NCBI GenBank assembly: GCA_913778205.1
Contig: CAJYUW010000044.1
Location: 24,928 to 88,927, forward strand
From: an uncultured Curtobacterium sp.
Lineage (GTDB): Bacteria; Actinomycetota; Actinomycetes; Actinomycetales; Microbacteriaceae
Direction: 5' to 3'
DNA: 64,000 nt
In this document: piece by piece, positions 38,732 to 46,436 of the stretch
How positions within the stretch are numbered: position 1 is the first letter of the stretch
Layout: each line of letters begins with the position of its first letter
The notes under the pieces: generated by a model
Told to the model about the DNA's origin: nothing
Databases searched by the model: none
The model's input: only the letters and a program-made list of their open reading frames with translations
Program-made: the position numbers and the translations under genes

Positions 38732-39841
38732 CTACGACGTGCAGCGTGCGAGCTTCGCGGTGCTCTTCCCGGAGGCGATGGTCTGCAGGTCGGTGACCGC
38801 CTGGTCGAGCGTTGCCACCTTGTAGACGTCGAGCCCGTCCGGGACGTGCCCGACGACCTCGCCGCAGTTGTCCGCCGGCGCGAGGAAGATCGTCGCCCCG
38901 GCGTCCTTGGCGCCGTACATCTTCTGCCGGATGCCGCCGATCGCACCGACCTCGCCCTGCGCGGTGATCGTGCCGGTGCCGGCGACGTGCTTCCCGCCGT
39001 TCAGCTTGCCGGGGGTGATCTCGTCGATGATCCCCAGCGCGAACATCATGCCGGCGGAGGGCCCGCCGACGTCCTGCAGGGTGATCTTCACGTCGAAGGG
39101 GAAGTCGTAGCGCTCGACCACGCCGACGCCCAGGAGCGCGGTGCCGTCCTGCTCGCGCGGGGTCACCCGGACCTGCCGCTCCTTCCCGTCGCGCTCGATC
39201 GTGATCGTCGCCGGGCTGCTCGTCCCGTGCTTGGCGACCGCGGCGCGGAGGCTCGATGCATCGACGTCCTCGGTGAGCTGCGTCCCGTCGAAGGCGCGGA
39301 TGACGTCGCCCCGCTCGATCGTGCCGTCGGCGGCGGACCCCTCCTGCACGGTGCCGACCTCGAGCTCGGTCGACACCGGGATGCCCTGCTGCACGAGCGC
39401 CGCTGCCACCGCCGACTGCTGGGACTGCTGCATGTCGGCCGTGTCCTGCTGGCTGATCTGCTCGTTGGTGGTGCCGGGCGGGTAGATCGCCGAGGCGGGG
39501 ACCACGGCCTGGGACTTCGTGAAGAGCGCACGGATGACGCTGGTCCAACTCGGCCGGTGCGTGGCGTCGCCCTGGACGCCGACGGTGAGCATGTCGAGGG
39601 CACCGGACGTCGGGTAGGTCTTCCGGCCCGAGATCTGGATGAGCTCGACCTGCTTCGCGTCCTTGCCCTCGCCCTGCTCCTGGGTGCCGATGGTGTTGTA
39701 GACCGGTCCCGGGACCTCGATGAGGTACGGGCTCGGGAGGAAGCTCGCGAGGAGACCGAGCACGACGGCGCCGATCACGAACGCCCAGCCGAGCGTCCGG
39801 GCACGCGATCGACGGCGGGGCTCGGGGGCGAAGAGCGTCAC
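38732..39841 (-). CDS. PDZ domain-containing Lon-type protease (YlbL-like)
   Basis: The 369-residue protein has a membrane anchor (~18-37), a degenerate PDZ domain (~160-240, GDVIRAFDGTQL) and a Lon-type serine protease domain with Ser262 in GGPSAGMMFALG and Lys307 in IRQKMYGA, the Ser-Lys dyad. It lacks an AAA+ domain, so it probably acts outside the membrane on small or unfolded targets. The B. subtilis homologue is YlbL (CtpA-related in cell-division control). GGAAGGA precedes the GTG start. The divergent neighbour is the DUF2342 gene, as in M. tuberculosis Rv3194c/Rv3195 by my recollection. Confidence 0.92.
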   Translation of the reverse strand: MTLFAPEPRRRSRARTLGWAFVIGAVVLGLLASFLPSPYLIEVPGPVYNTIGTQEQGEGKDAKQVELIQISGRKTYPTSGALDMLTVGVQGDATHRPSWTSVIRALFTKSQAVVPASAIYPPGTTNEQISQQDTADMQQSQQSAVAAALVQQGIPVSTELEVGTVQEGSAADGTIERGDVIRAFDGTQLTEDVDASSLRAAVAKHGTSSPATITIERDGKERQVRVTPREQDGTALLGVGVVERYDFPFDVKITLQDVGGPSAGMMFALGIIDEITPGKLNGGKHVAGTGTITAQGEVGAIGGIRQKMYGAKDAGATIFLAPADNCGEVVGHVPDGLDVYKVATLDQAVTDLQTIASGKSTAKLARCTS

Positions 39842-39932
39842 GCAGGGTCCTTCCGACGGGGTGTTCGCCCTCGGCGCAGCGGTCCGGGCGTTCCCACGGG
39901 AGCGTCCCAGGTCGGTGCCCGCGAGCAGCGGT

Positions 39933-39938
39933 TAGCGT
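39933..39938 (+). promoter_or_regulatory. -10 element of the DUF2342 gene, leaderless type
   Basis: TAGCGT, seven bases (AGTCGGC), then ATG. Confidence 0.5.
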
Positions 39939-39945
39939 AGTCGGC

Positions 39946-41406
39946 ATGCCTGATGAACCGCAGCCGGGGCCGGACGACGACTTCCAGGAGATGCTCCGCA
40001 AGCTGCTCTCCGGAGAGGGCCAGATCGACCCGTCGCAGCTCGCCGGCGCAGCGGGGCTGCCGAACGACCCGGCGTTCGTGGCGAACCTGATGAGCCAGCT
40101 CCAGCGGGCCGCACAGTCGGGTGGGGACGGCATCGACTTCTCGGTCACCGCGGAGCGCGCGACGGCGATCGCGCGGGAGGGCGGCCACGCGGTCGACCCC
40201 GTCACCGCGCAGGCGTCGGACCAGGCGTTCCAGGTCGCCGCGCTCTGGCTCGACGAGGTCACGACCGTCGCAGAGCTCACGGCCACCCCGAGTCTCTACA
40301 CCCGCGAGCAGTGGGCGAAGGCGACCGCTCCGGTGTGGACGCAGATCGCCGAGCCGGTGGCCTCGAGCATCGCGAACGCCCTCACCGAGGCGATCGACCA
40401 GCGCGCGCCCGAGGAGCTCAAGGCCATGCTCGGCGACGTGTCCAAGGCGATGCGCGGCGTCGGCGGTGCGCTGTTCGCGATCCAGCTCGGCCAGGTGGTC
40501 GGACAGCTCTCGAAGGAGGTCGTGTCCGGCGGAGACGTCGGCGTGCCGCTGCTCGACGAGCAGGTCGCCGCGCTCCTCCCCCAGAACGTCGCCGAGTTCG
40601 CCGAGGGCCTCGACGTCCCCGAGGACGAGGTCCGGATCTGGCTGGCCGTCCGGGAGCTCGCGCACGCCCGGCTGTTCCGCTCGGCGCGGTGGCTGCGACT
40701 GCACATCATCTCGTCGATCACCGACTACGCGAAGGGCATCCACATCCCGTTCGACCGGGTCGAGGAGCTCGCCGCCGACATCGACCCGACCGACCAGGAG
40801 CAGCTCCGCGACGCGCTCGCGTCCGGTGCGCTCATCCCCCCGCGGACGCCGGAGCAGGACGCCGCGCTCGCCCGCCTCGAGACGATGCTCGCGCTCGTCG
40901 AGGGCTGGGTGGACACCGTCACCGCCGCGGCGACCGCCCGGCTCCCCCGTGCGGACGCCATCGCCGAGATGGTCCGGCGGCGTCGGGCGGCCGGAGGTCC
41001 GGCCGAGTCGGCATTCGCCACGCTGGTCGGACTCGAGCTCCGTCCGCGCCGACTGCGCGAGGCCGCGGCGATGTGGCAGCGGGTCACCGACGAGCTCGGC
41101 GCCGAGGGCCGCGACGCGCTGTGGTCGCACTTCGATGCCGTGCCGACGTCGGAGGACATCGACGCCCCGGACGCGCTCGTGCTCCGGTTGCGGAACCCGG
41201 GGTTCTCGGCGCAGGACGACGAGTTCGACAAGGCGCTCCAGGACCTGCTCGACGACACCACCGGCAGCCGACCGCACGAGGACGAGCAGGGTCGGATCGA
41301 GGAGGACGGTCCCGCGGGCGACGGCGGGCGGGCTGGCGAAGGCGGACCGGCGGGCGACGGCGGGCCGGCGGGCGACGGCGGGCCGGCGGGCGACCCGAGG
41401 TCCTGA
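39946..41406 (+). CDS. DUF2342 family zincin-like protein
   Basis: The 486-residue protein belongs to the DUF2342/zincin_2 family, sometimes annotated as zinc-dependent metalloprotease or F420-associated hydrolase. The expected metal motif reads RELAH at residues 236-240 (IWLAVRELAHARLFRSARW), so the first His of HExxH is Arg here. The surrounding helices and the SAFATLVGLELRPRRLREAAAMW segment fit the family. The C-terminal ~35 residues are repeats of Gly-Pro-Ala-Gly-Asp-Gly encoded by an 18-bp array. TAGCGT stands seven bases before the ATG. The gene is divergent from the PDZ/Lon protease gene. Confidence 0.88.
   Translation: MPDEPQPGPDDDFQEMLRKLLSGEGQIDPSQLAGAAGLPNDPAFVANLMSQLQRAAQSGGDGIDFSVTAERATAIAREGGHAVDPVTAQASDQAFQVAALWLDEVTTVAELTATPSLYTREQWAKATAPVWTQIAEPVASSIANALTEAIDQRAPEELKAMLGDVSKAMRGVGGALFAIQLGQVVGQLSKEVVSGGDVGVPLLDEQVAALLPQNVAEFAEGLDVPEDEVRIWLAVRELAHARLFRSARWLRLHIISSITDYAKGIHIPFDRVEELAADIDPTDQEQLRDALASGALIPPRTPEQDAALARLETMLALVEGWVDTVTAAATARLPRADAIAEMVRRRRAAGGPAESAFATLVGLELRPRRLREAAAMWQRVTDELGAEGRDALWSHFDAVPTSEDIDAPDALVLRLRNPGFSAQDDEFDKALQDLLDDTTGSRPHEDEQGRIEEDGPAGDGGRAGEGGPAGDGGPAGDGGPAGDPRS
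41314..41400. repeat. 18-bp tandem repeat at the 3' end of the DUF2342 gene
   Basis: Units begin at 41314, 41332, 41350, 41368 and 41386 with GCGGGCGACGGCGG as core. The array ends at the stop codon and encodes a GPAGDG hexapeptide repeat. Confidence 0.9.
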
Positions 41407-41475
41407 GCGCCGCGCGTTCTCCACAGATCGGGCCGCGCCGCCCCGGCCGACCCCGGGGTGCGGGACGGTGGGTGC

Positions 41476-42588
41476 ATGGGCATCCGCATCGACCCGACGC
41501 TCGAGTTCGTCTGGCGTGACCCCGCGACCGTCCAGCTCGGCGTCGATCCCCCGCTGGCGGTCGTCCCCGTCCCGACGACGGCGGAGGAGCGGTTCGTCTG
41601 CGCGCTGCGTCGCGAGACCGGGCGCGAGGCGCTCGGTGCGCTGGCCGCGGGGCTCCGGTGCCCGCCGGAGGTCGCGGCCGACGTGCTCGCGGCCGCCGCG
41701 CCGGCGGTGGTCGAGGTCATCCCACGGCCCGCTCCGCGCGTGCAGGTGCACGGGACGGGCTCCGTCGCCGACTCGGTCGCCGCGCAGCTCGCCGGCGAGG
41801 GCGTGACGGTCGTCCGGACCACCACCGGGAGCGGGACGGCGCCCGACGTCACAACGACGAGCTCGTCCCGGCCGTCGGGTGCCGGTCCCGCCGGCGCGCG
41901 CCGCGGGAGCGGCGCCGGAACGCGCCGCGGGAGCGGTGCCGGAACGCGCCGCGGGAGCGGCGCCGAAACGCGCCGCGGGAGCGGCGCCGAGCGCGATCCC
42001 GCTCCCGGCACCGGCGCCGGCACCGACCTCGACCCCGGCACCGCCACCGGCACCCCGTTGGCCTTCGCCGTCGCGGTCGCGGACCACGTGCTCGACCCCG
42101 CCCTCCGCGCCGCGTGGACCCGACGGGACGTCCCGCACCTGGCGGTCCTGGTCGGCGACGGCACCGTCCGGGTCGGTCCGGTGGTGTCGGCCGGCGACGG
42201 CCCCTGTCTCCAGTGCGTCGAGTACGCCCGCACGGACGACGACCCCGCCTGGCCGGCGATCGCCGCGCAGCTGTGGGGCCGTCCCGCGGCCGCGCTGGGA
42301 CCGTGGCGGACCGCGGCCGTCGCGGTCGCGGTCGTCCGCATCGTGCTCGAGCACCTCCCGGGATCGACGGCCGCGCACCCGGGCAGCGTCCGCCGCCGGG
42401 GTGACGGTCCTGGACACGAGCAGGTGTGCTTCGCCCGAGCCGACCTCTCGGTCACCCGGCAGCCGGTGCAGCCCCATCCGCGGTGCGCGTGTCGAGGGCT
42501 GCCAGGAAACGACTCGGCGCCCGGCTCCCCCCACGCGCCGACCCCTGCCGCGACCACGTCACGGTCACCGACCGACGCGCCCGGGTGA
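41476..42588 (+). CDS. Cyclodehydratase-like / TOMM leader-binding domain protein
   Basis: The 370-residue protein resembles the 'bacteriocin biosynthesis cyclodehydratase' (ThiF-like/ocin C) proteins. Supporting features are a zinc ligand set Cys244xxCys247 in GDGPCLQCVEYARTDDDPAWP and Cys337-x-Cys339 in HPRCACRG, and an N-terminal winged-helix-like part (ERFVCALRRETGREALGALAAG). No YcaO or precursor peptide is in the window. Actinobacteria keep such an orphan gene between DUF2342 and uvrD2 (as I recall, position of Rv3196), so it is probably housekeeping. A 24-bp tandem repeat encodes a RRGSGAGT linker at residues ~142-173. The 3' end overlaps uvrD2 on the other strand by 137 bp. Confidence 0.72.
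   Translation: MGIRIDPTLEFVWRDPATVQLGVDPPLAVVPVPTTAEERFVCALRRETGREALGALAAGLRCPPEVAADVLAAAAPAVVEVIPRPAPRVQVHGTGSVADSVAAQLAGEGVTVVRTTTGSGTAPDVTTTSSSRPSGAGPAGARRGSGAGTRRGSGAGTRRGSGAETRRGSGAERDPAPGTGAGTDLDPGTATGTPLAFAVAVADHVLDPALRAAWTRRDVPHLAVLVGDGTVRVGPVVSAGDGPCLQCVEYARTDDDPAWPAIAAQLWGRPAAALGPWRTAAVAVAVVRIVLEHLPGSTAAHPGSVRRRGDGPGHEQVCFARADLSVTRQPVQPHPRCACRGLPGNDSAPGSPHAPTPAATTSRSPTDAPG
41899..41994. repeat. 24-bp tandem repeat in the cyclodehydratase-like gene
   Basis: Four units start at 41899, 41923, 41947 and 41971 with CGCCGCGGGAGCGG as core. They encode the octapeptide RRGSGAGT/E in frame between the two folded parts. Confidence 0.92.
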
Positions 42589-44278
42589 GCCCCACGTAGA
42601 ACAGCCGGCGTTCCTCGTCGACCTCCGCGTCGGTCGTCGCGTGCGAGATCGGCAGCAGGCCCTCGGCGGCGCCGGCGATCACCACGTGCGGCCACTCGAG
42701 GCCCTTGGACGAGTGCAGGGTCGCGAGTGTGACCGCGTCCAGTTCCGGCTCGTGGTGCGTCGCCGCGCGGTCGACCAGGTCCTGCGTGAACTGCTGCATC
42801 GTCGTGCCCGGCGGGGCGTCCTCGGCGAGCCCCATGATCGCCTGCAGCGCCTCCCACTGCTCGCGCACCGCCCCTGTCCCCTCCGGCGGTGTCGCGGTCC
42901 AGCCGCTCAGCTGCAGGACCAGCCCGACCCGCCGCGTCAGCTCGTCGTCGGTCTGCCGGACGGCTTCACCGCGCATGTGGTGGACGGCGAGCTTGACCTC
43001 CGGGCGGTCGAAGAACCGCGTGCCGCCCTGCACGCGGTACGGGATGCCGGCCCTGCCGAGCGCCGACTCGAGCGCGGCGGACTGCGCACCCACCCGGAAC
43101 AGCACCGCGACGTCACCCCACGACGCCGTCCCGCCCGCCACCAGCTCGCCGACGGTCCGCGCCACGGTCTGCGCCTCGTCGCCGTCGTGGACGCAGGCCA
43201 GCACGGTCGGCTCCGGCCCCGGGGCGGTGTGCTGCGCGACGAGGTCGAGCGCACCGGGTTGCCCGCGCATCAGGGTGTTCGCGACGTGCACGACCTCGCG
43301 CGTCGAGCGGTAGTTGCGCTCGAGGCGCAGGACCGAGCCGCGCGGGAACTCCGAGCCGAACCCGAGCAGGAAGCGGCTCGATGCACCGGCGAAGGTGTAG
43401 ATCGTCTGACTCGCGTCGCCGACCACGCACACGTCGTCCCGGCCACCGAGCCATGCCCGGAGCAGCGCGTGCTGCACGGGCGAGACGTCCTGGTACTCGT
43501 CGACCACGAAGAACCGGTACTGCTGGCGCACGTAGCTCGCCACCCGGGGCTCGGACTCGACCATCCCGAGGGTCGCCAGCAGGACGTCCTCGAAGTCGAG
43601 CTGCCGCCGGTCGTCCTTGAGCTGCTCGTACGCGCGCATGAGGTCGATCACCCGGCGCGGCGTGGTGTCCCGCGGCATCGGGCGCTGGGCAGCCGCCACC
43701 TCGTACTCCTCGAGCGTGAGCATCTGGACCTTGCGCCACTCGACCTCGGCAGCGAGGTCGCGGAGCACCGGGGTGTCGACGTGCAGGCCGACCGTGTCCG
43801 CGGCGTGCGCGATGACCCGGCCCTTCTTGTCCACGAGCCGCGGGGCGTGGCCGCCGACGGTGTCGGGCCAGAAGTAGCTGAGCTGCGCCATCGCCGCGGA
43901 GTGGAAGGTGCGCGCCTGCACCGTCCCGGCGCCGAGCGCCCGCAGGCGTGACCGCAGCTCGCCGGCGGCACGGGTGGTGAACGTCAGCGCCAGGACGTGG
44001 TTCGGCGAGTAGGTGCCGGTCGCGACCCCGTAGGCGATCCGGTGCGTGATGGCCCGGGTCTTCCCGGTACCGGCGCCCGCGAGCACGGCGACCGGTCCGA
44101 GCAGGGTCCGGGCGACGGTGCGCTGCTCCGGGTCGAGCGCGGCGAGCAACTCCTCAGCGGACGGTCCCGCAGCGACTGCCCCTCCCGACCAGGCACCCGC
44201 GTCCGAACGGGTACCCACCCCCGGTCCGGGGCCGAACCCGGCGGTACCCGCCCCCGGTCCGGGGCCGAACCCGCTCAC
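42452..44278 (-). CDS. ATP-dependent DNA helicase, UvrD2-like
   Basis: The 608-residue SF1A helicase has motif I GAGTGKTR (68-75), Ia LTFTTRAAGELRSRL, motif II VVDEYQDVS, motif III GDASQTIYTFAGAS, motif IV LERNYRSTREV, motif V TLHSSKGLEW and motif VI LFYVGLTRAR. Gene position beside nudC identifies it as the UvrD2 type (Rv3198c in M. tuberculosis by recollection). It is about 90 residues shorter than that protein and ends just after motif VI, so the HRDC and tetracysteine C-terminus appear absent. The GTG overlaps the nudC stop (GTGA). Its N-terminal ~25 residues include two copies of FGPGPG from a 33-bp repeat. Confidence 0.92.
   Translation of the reverse strand: MSGFGPGPGAGTAGFGPGPGVGTRSDAGAWSGGAVAAGPSAEELLAALDPEQRTVARTLLGPVAVLAGAGTGKTRAITHRIAYGVATGTYSPNHVLALTFTTRAAGELRSRLRALGAGTVQARTFHSAAMAQLSYFWPDTVGGHAPRLVDKKGRVIAHAADTVGLHVDTPVLRDLAAEVEWRKVQMLTLEEYEVAAAQRPMPRDTTPRRVIDLMRAYEQLKDDRRQLDFEDVLLATLGMVESEPRVASYVRQQYRFFVVDEYQDVSPVQHALLRAWLGGRDDVCVVGDASQTIYTFAGASSRFLLGFGSEFPRGSVLRLERNYRSTREVVHVANTLMRGQPGALDLVAQHTAPGPEPTVLACVHDGDEAQTVARTVGELVAGGTASWGDVAVLFRVGAQSAALESALGRAGIPYRVQGGTRFFDRPEVKLAVHHMRGEAVRQTDDELTRRVGLVLQLSGWTATPPEGTGAVREQWEALQAIMGLAEDAPPGTTMQQFTQDLVDRAATHHEPELDAVTLATLHSSKGLEWPHVVIAGAAEGLLPISHATTDAEVDEERRLFYVGLTRARRSVTVTWSRQGSARGGSRAPSRFLAALDTRTADGAAPAAG
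44210..44275. repeat. 33-bp direct repeat at the start of the uvrD2-like gene
   Basis: GGTACCC starts at 44210 and 44243. The two 33-bp units are almost identical and encode GFGPGPGAGTA-like undecapeptides in frame. Confidence 0.85.
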
Positions 44279-45210
44279 GGCAGGTCCAGCGGCCCGCCGT
44301 ACCACTCCTCGATGATCGCGCGGGCAATGGAGGTCTTGCCGGGCAGCAGCAGGGTGTCACCAGCCCGCTCGCGGATCTCGTCCCGCGAGAACCACCGCAC
44401 GTCGAGGATCTCGACGCCGTCGGGTCGGGCCGTCGTCGGGTCGCCGTCCACCGCTCGGGCACGGAACCCGAGCATGAGCGACGCGGGGAACGGCCAGGGC
44501 TGCGAACCGAGGTACTCGGGCTCCTCGACGCGGACGCCGGACTCCTCCCAGACCTCGCGACGGACGGCGTCCTCGAGCGACTCCCCCGGCTCGACGAACC
44601 CGGCGAGGAGCGAGTAGCGGTTCGCGTCCCACGCAGCGTTCGAGCCGAGGAGGATCCGGTCGTCGGCGTCGGTCACGCCGACGATGATCGCCGCGTCGGT
44701 GCGCGGGAAGAGCTCGTGCCCCTCGGGGTCACGACGGACCCACCCGCCGGTCGTGACCTCCGACGGCGAACCGGTCCGGGGCGAGTAGCCGTGCACGGCG
44801 TGCCAGTTCGCCATGGCGACCGCCTCGACGGCGAGTCCTTGGTCGCGCGCGGACAGCTCGGTGCCGAACATGCGGAGGCTCTCCCACGCGGCATCGTCGG
44901 GTTCGATCGTCCGTGCGGTGTCGCTGTCCACGAGGGCTGCGACGAACCGGGTGCCGGCGGGGGCGTCGGCGGCCTCGGTGATCGCGCGGCCGAGGTAGAG
45001 CGTCACCGTGCCCTCGGGGACCGCCGCGGCGGACACGAACCGCAGCGTGCCGTCGGGGTTCCGGAGCATCTCGGCGCCCCGCACCGGCAGGTACCGCGTC
45101 GCCGGGTCGTCGCGGAGGACGCGGTCGAGGTCCTCGGTGCTGCGGAACTCGGCGTCGCGGTCGAGTTCGTTCCGGGAGAGCGGCAGTCGTGCGGCGAACT
45201 CGACGGTCAC
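44275..45210 (-). CDS. nudC: NAD+ diphosphatase (NudC-like Nudix hydrolase) lacking zinc cysteines
   Basis: The 311-residue protein has the Nudix box GFVEPGESLEDAVRREVWEESG and, downstream, the SQPWPFPASLMLGF motif that is diagnostic of NADH/NAD-capped RNA hydrolases. The region that normally holds a four-cysteine zinc ribbon reads WHAVHGYSPRTGSPSEVT then WVRRDPEGHELFPRTD, with no cysteine at all. GTG at 45210 is preferred since GAGGAG lies 9 bases upstream and it gives the typical length. A GTG 26 codons further upstream is in frame. Its stop overlaps the uvrD2 start. Confidence 0.9.
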   Translation of the reverse strand: MTVEFAARLPLSRNELDRDAEFRSTEDLDRVLRDDPATRYLPVRGAEMLRNPDGTLRFVSAAAVPEGTVTLYLGRAITEAADAPAGTRFVAALVDSDTARTIEPDDAAWESLRMFGTELSARDQGLAVEAVAMANWHAVHGYSPRTGSPSEVTTGGWVRRDPEGHELFPRTDAAIIVGVTDADDRILLGSNAAWDANRYSLLAGFVEPGESLEDAVRREVWEESGVRVEEPEYLGSQPWPFPASLMLGFRARAVDGDPTTARPDGVEILDVRWFSRDEIRERAGDTLLLPGKTSIARAIIEEWYGGPLDLP

Positions 45211-45293
45211 GGCGGAGGGCTCCTCAACATCAGCGGGTTCGGCCGGGAGCGCCCGGGTCAGCGTGGCGCGCCGTGAAGGCGACGACACGGACC

Positions 45294-45299
45294 TACCCT
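45294..45299 (+). promoter_or_regulatory. -10 element of the phosphotransferase-like gene, leaderless type
   Basis: TACCCT, seven bases, then ATG (45307). An ATG two codons earlier (45301) would lie only one base from the hexamer, so 45307 is preferred. Confidence 0.5.
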
Positions 45300-45306
45300 G
45301 ATGGGC

Positions 45307-46305
45307 ATGGCGGGATCCCAGTTCACTCTAGCCGCGTTGGCGACGACGGCCGTGCCCGGGCTCGTCGTCACCGGGACGCGAACGCTCGGCTCGGCGGCAT
45401 CGGGCGACTACGAGTCCGCCGTCCTCCGCGACGCCGAGGGGTCGGCACTCGCCATCCGTCGGCCGCGCAACCAACGCGCCGAGGCGCGGCAGTCTGCCGA
45501 CCTCGTCGCCATCCGCGCCCTGAGCGCCGGGATCCGCACGCGCCTCCCCTTCGAGGTCGCCGAGTACCGGGGCCAGGCTCCGATCGGGTCGACCCGCGCC
45601 ATCGTCACGACCTACGTCCGTGGCACGCACCCGACCCTGCGCACGCTCGCGGAGCGCCCCGCGCTCGCGACCGCCGTCGGCCGTGCGGTCGCCGCCGTGC
45701 ACCAGCTGCCGACGAGCTTCGTCACCGATGCCGGCCTGCCGTCCCTCACGCCGTTCGAGGTGCTGCGCTCGGCGGTGTCGGTGATGGACCGCGCCGTCGC
45801 CACGAAGCTCGTGCCCGCGCCGCTCAAGGAGCGGTGGGAGGGCGCCGCCCGCGACCAGCAGCTGTGGCAGTTCACGCCCACCGTGGTGCACGGCTCGCTC
45901 GGCACGGAGTCCGTCCTCGTCGACGGCGACGACGTGACCGGCGTCCTCGGGTGGGGCGAGCTGCGTCTGGGCGATCCGGCGAAGGACCTCGCGTGGGTGC
46001 TGGCCGGCCGGCGGGACGTGTTCGACACCGTCATCAGCGCGTACGAGGCGAACGGCGGCGGTCGCGACCGTCAGCTCGCGCAGCGCGCCCGCGTGCACCA
46101 CGAGCTCGAGACCGCACAGTGGCTCCTGCACGGCGTGCAGGTGAAGAGCACCGAGGTCGTCGACGACGCGGTCGCGATGATGCACCGCCTGGTGGAGGCG
46201 GTGCACGCACCGAGCGCGACCCCGCTGCAGTCGGTGTCGCCCGAGACGATGGAGATCGGCGAGGTCGAACAGCTGCTGTCGTCGACCGAACGCCGACACG
46301 GCTGA
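45307..46305 (+). CDS. APH-fold phosphotransferase-like protein, probable pseudokinase
   Basis: The 332-residue protein follows the aminoglycoside/macrolide phosphotransferase fold (N-lobe SGDYESAVLRDAEGSALAIRRP, C-lobe VHQLP, GDPAKDLAWVLAGR). Its active site is altered. The catalytic loop expected as HGDLHPGN reads HGSLGTES (195-202), replacing the catalytic Asp by Ser197 and the Asn by Ser202. The metal Asp of IDW is Gly215 in VLGWGE. A normal phosphotransferase activity is unlikely; a structural or nucleotide-binding role is possible. Neighbours are nudC (divergent) and adnB (convergent). The start is set by the TACCCT hexamer. Confidence 0.82.
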   Translation: MAGSQFTLAALATTAVPGLVVTGTRTLGSAASGDYESAVLRDAEGSALAIRRPRNQRAEARQSADLVAIRALSAGIRTRLPFEVAEYRGQAPIGSTRAIVTTYVRGTHPTLRTLAERPALATAVGRAVAAVHQLPTSFVTDAGLPSLTPFEVLRSAVSVMDRAVATKLVPAPLKERWEGAARDQQLWQFTPTVVHGSLGTESVLVDGDDVTGVLGWGELRLGDPAKDLAWVLAGRRDVFDTVISAYEANGGGRDRQLAQRARVHHELETAQWLLHGVQVKSTEVVDDAVAMMHRLVEAVHAPSATPLQSVSPETMEIGEVEQLLSSTERRHG

Positions 46306-46312
46306 CGCCACC

Positions 46313-46368
46313 GCCCACCGGCCGGGAGGCACGGGGCGGGCCCGCACCGCGCCTCCCGGCCGGTGGGC
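46313..46368. terminator. Bidirectional hairpin between convergent genes
   Basis: A perfect 18-bp stem (46313-46330 with 46351-46368) with a 20-base loop follows the phosphotransferase-like gene. The arms are the dispersed motif CCGGCCGGGAGGC in its most complete form. Confidence 0.85.
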
Positions 46369-46436
46369 ATCGCGTCGGGCGCGGGGCGCACGCGACACGG
46401 GTCGACTGCGTGCATGGCGGCGGTCGGCGTCGCGGC

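Noticed and set aside
35457..38825. Open frame of over 1100 codons on the plus strand opposite UPF0182
   Set aside because: Composition is dominated by Arg, Val, Asp and Gly, as expected for the antisense of a high-GC gene. No domain is recognisable.
41476..42588. RiPP (thiazole/oxazole peptide) biosynthetic gene cluster
   Set aside because: Only a cyclodehydratase-like partner protein is present. There is no YcaO, precursor or maturation gene nearby, and the setting is core genes.
45211..45288. Longer NudC start at GTG 45288
   Set aside because: The 26 extra residues do not resemble the family, and a ribosome-binding site stands before GTG 45210.
45301..45306. ATG at 45301 as start of the APH-fold gene
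   Set aside because: It lies only one base after the TACCCT hexamer, whereas the ATG at 45307 has the spacing seen at the other leaderless genes.
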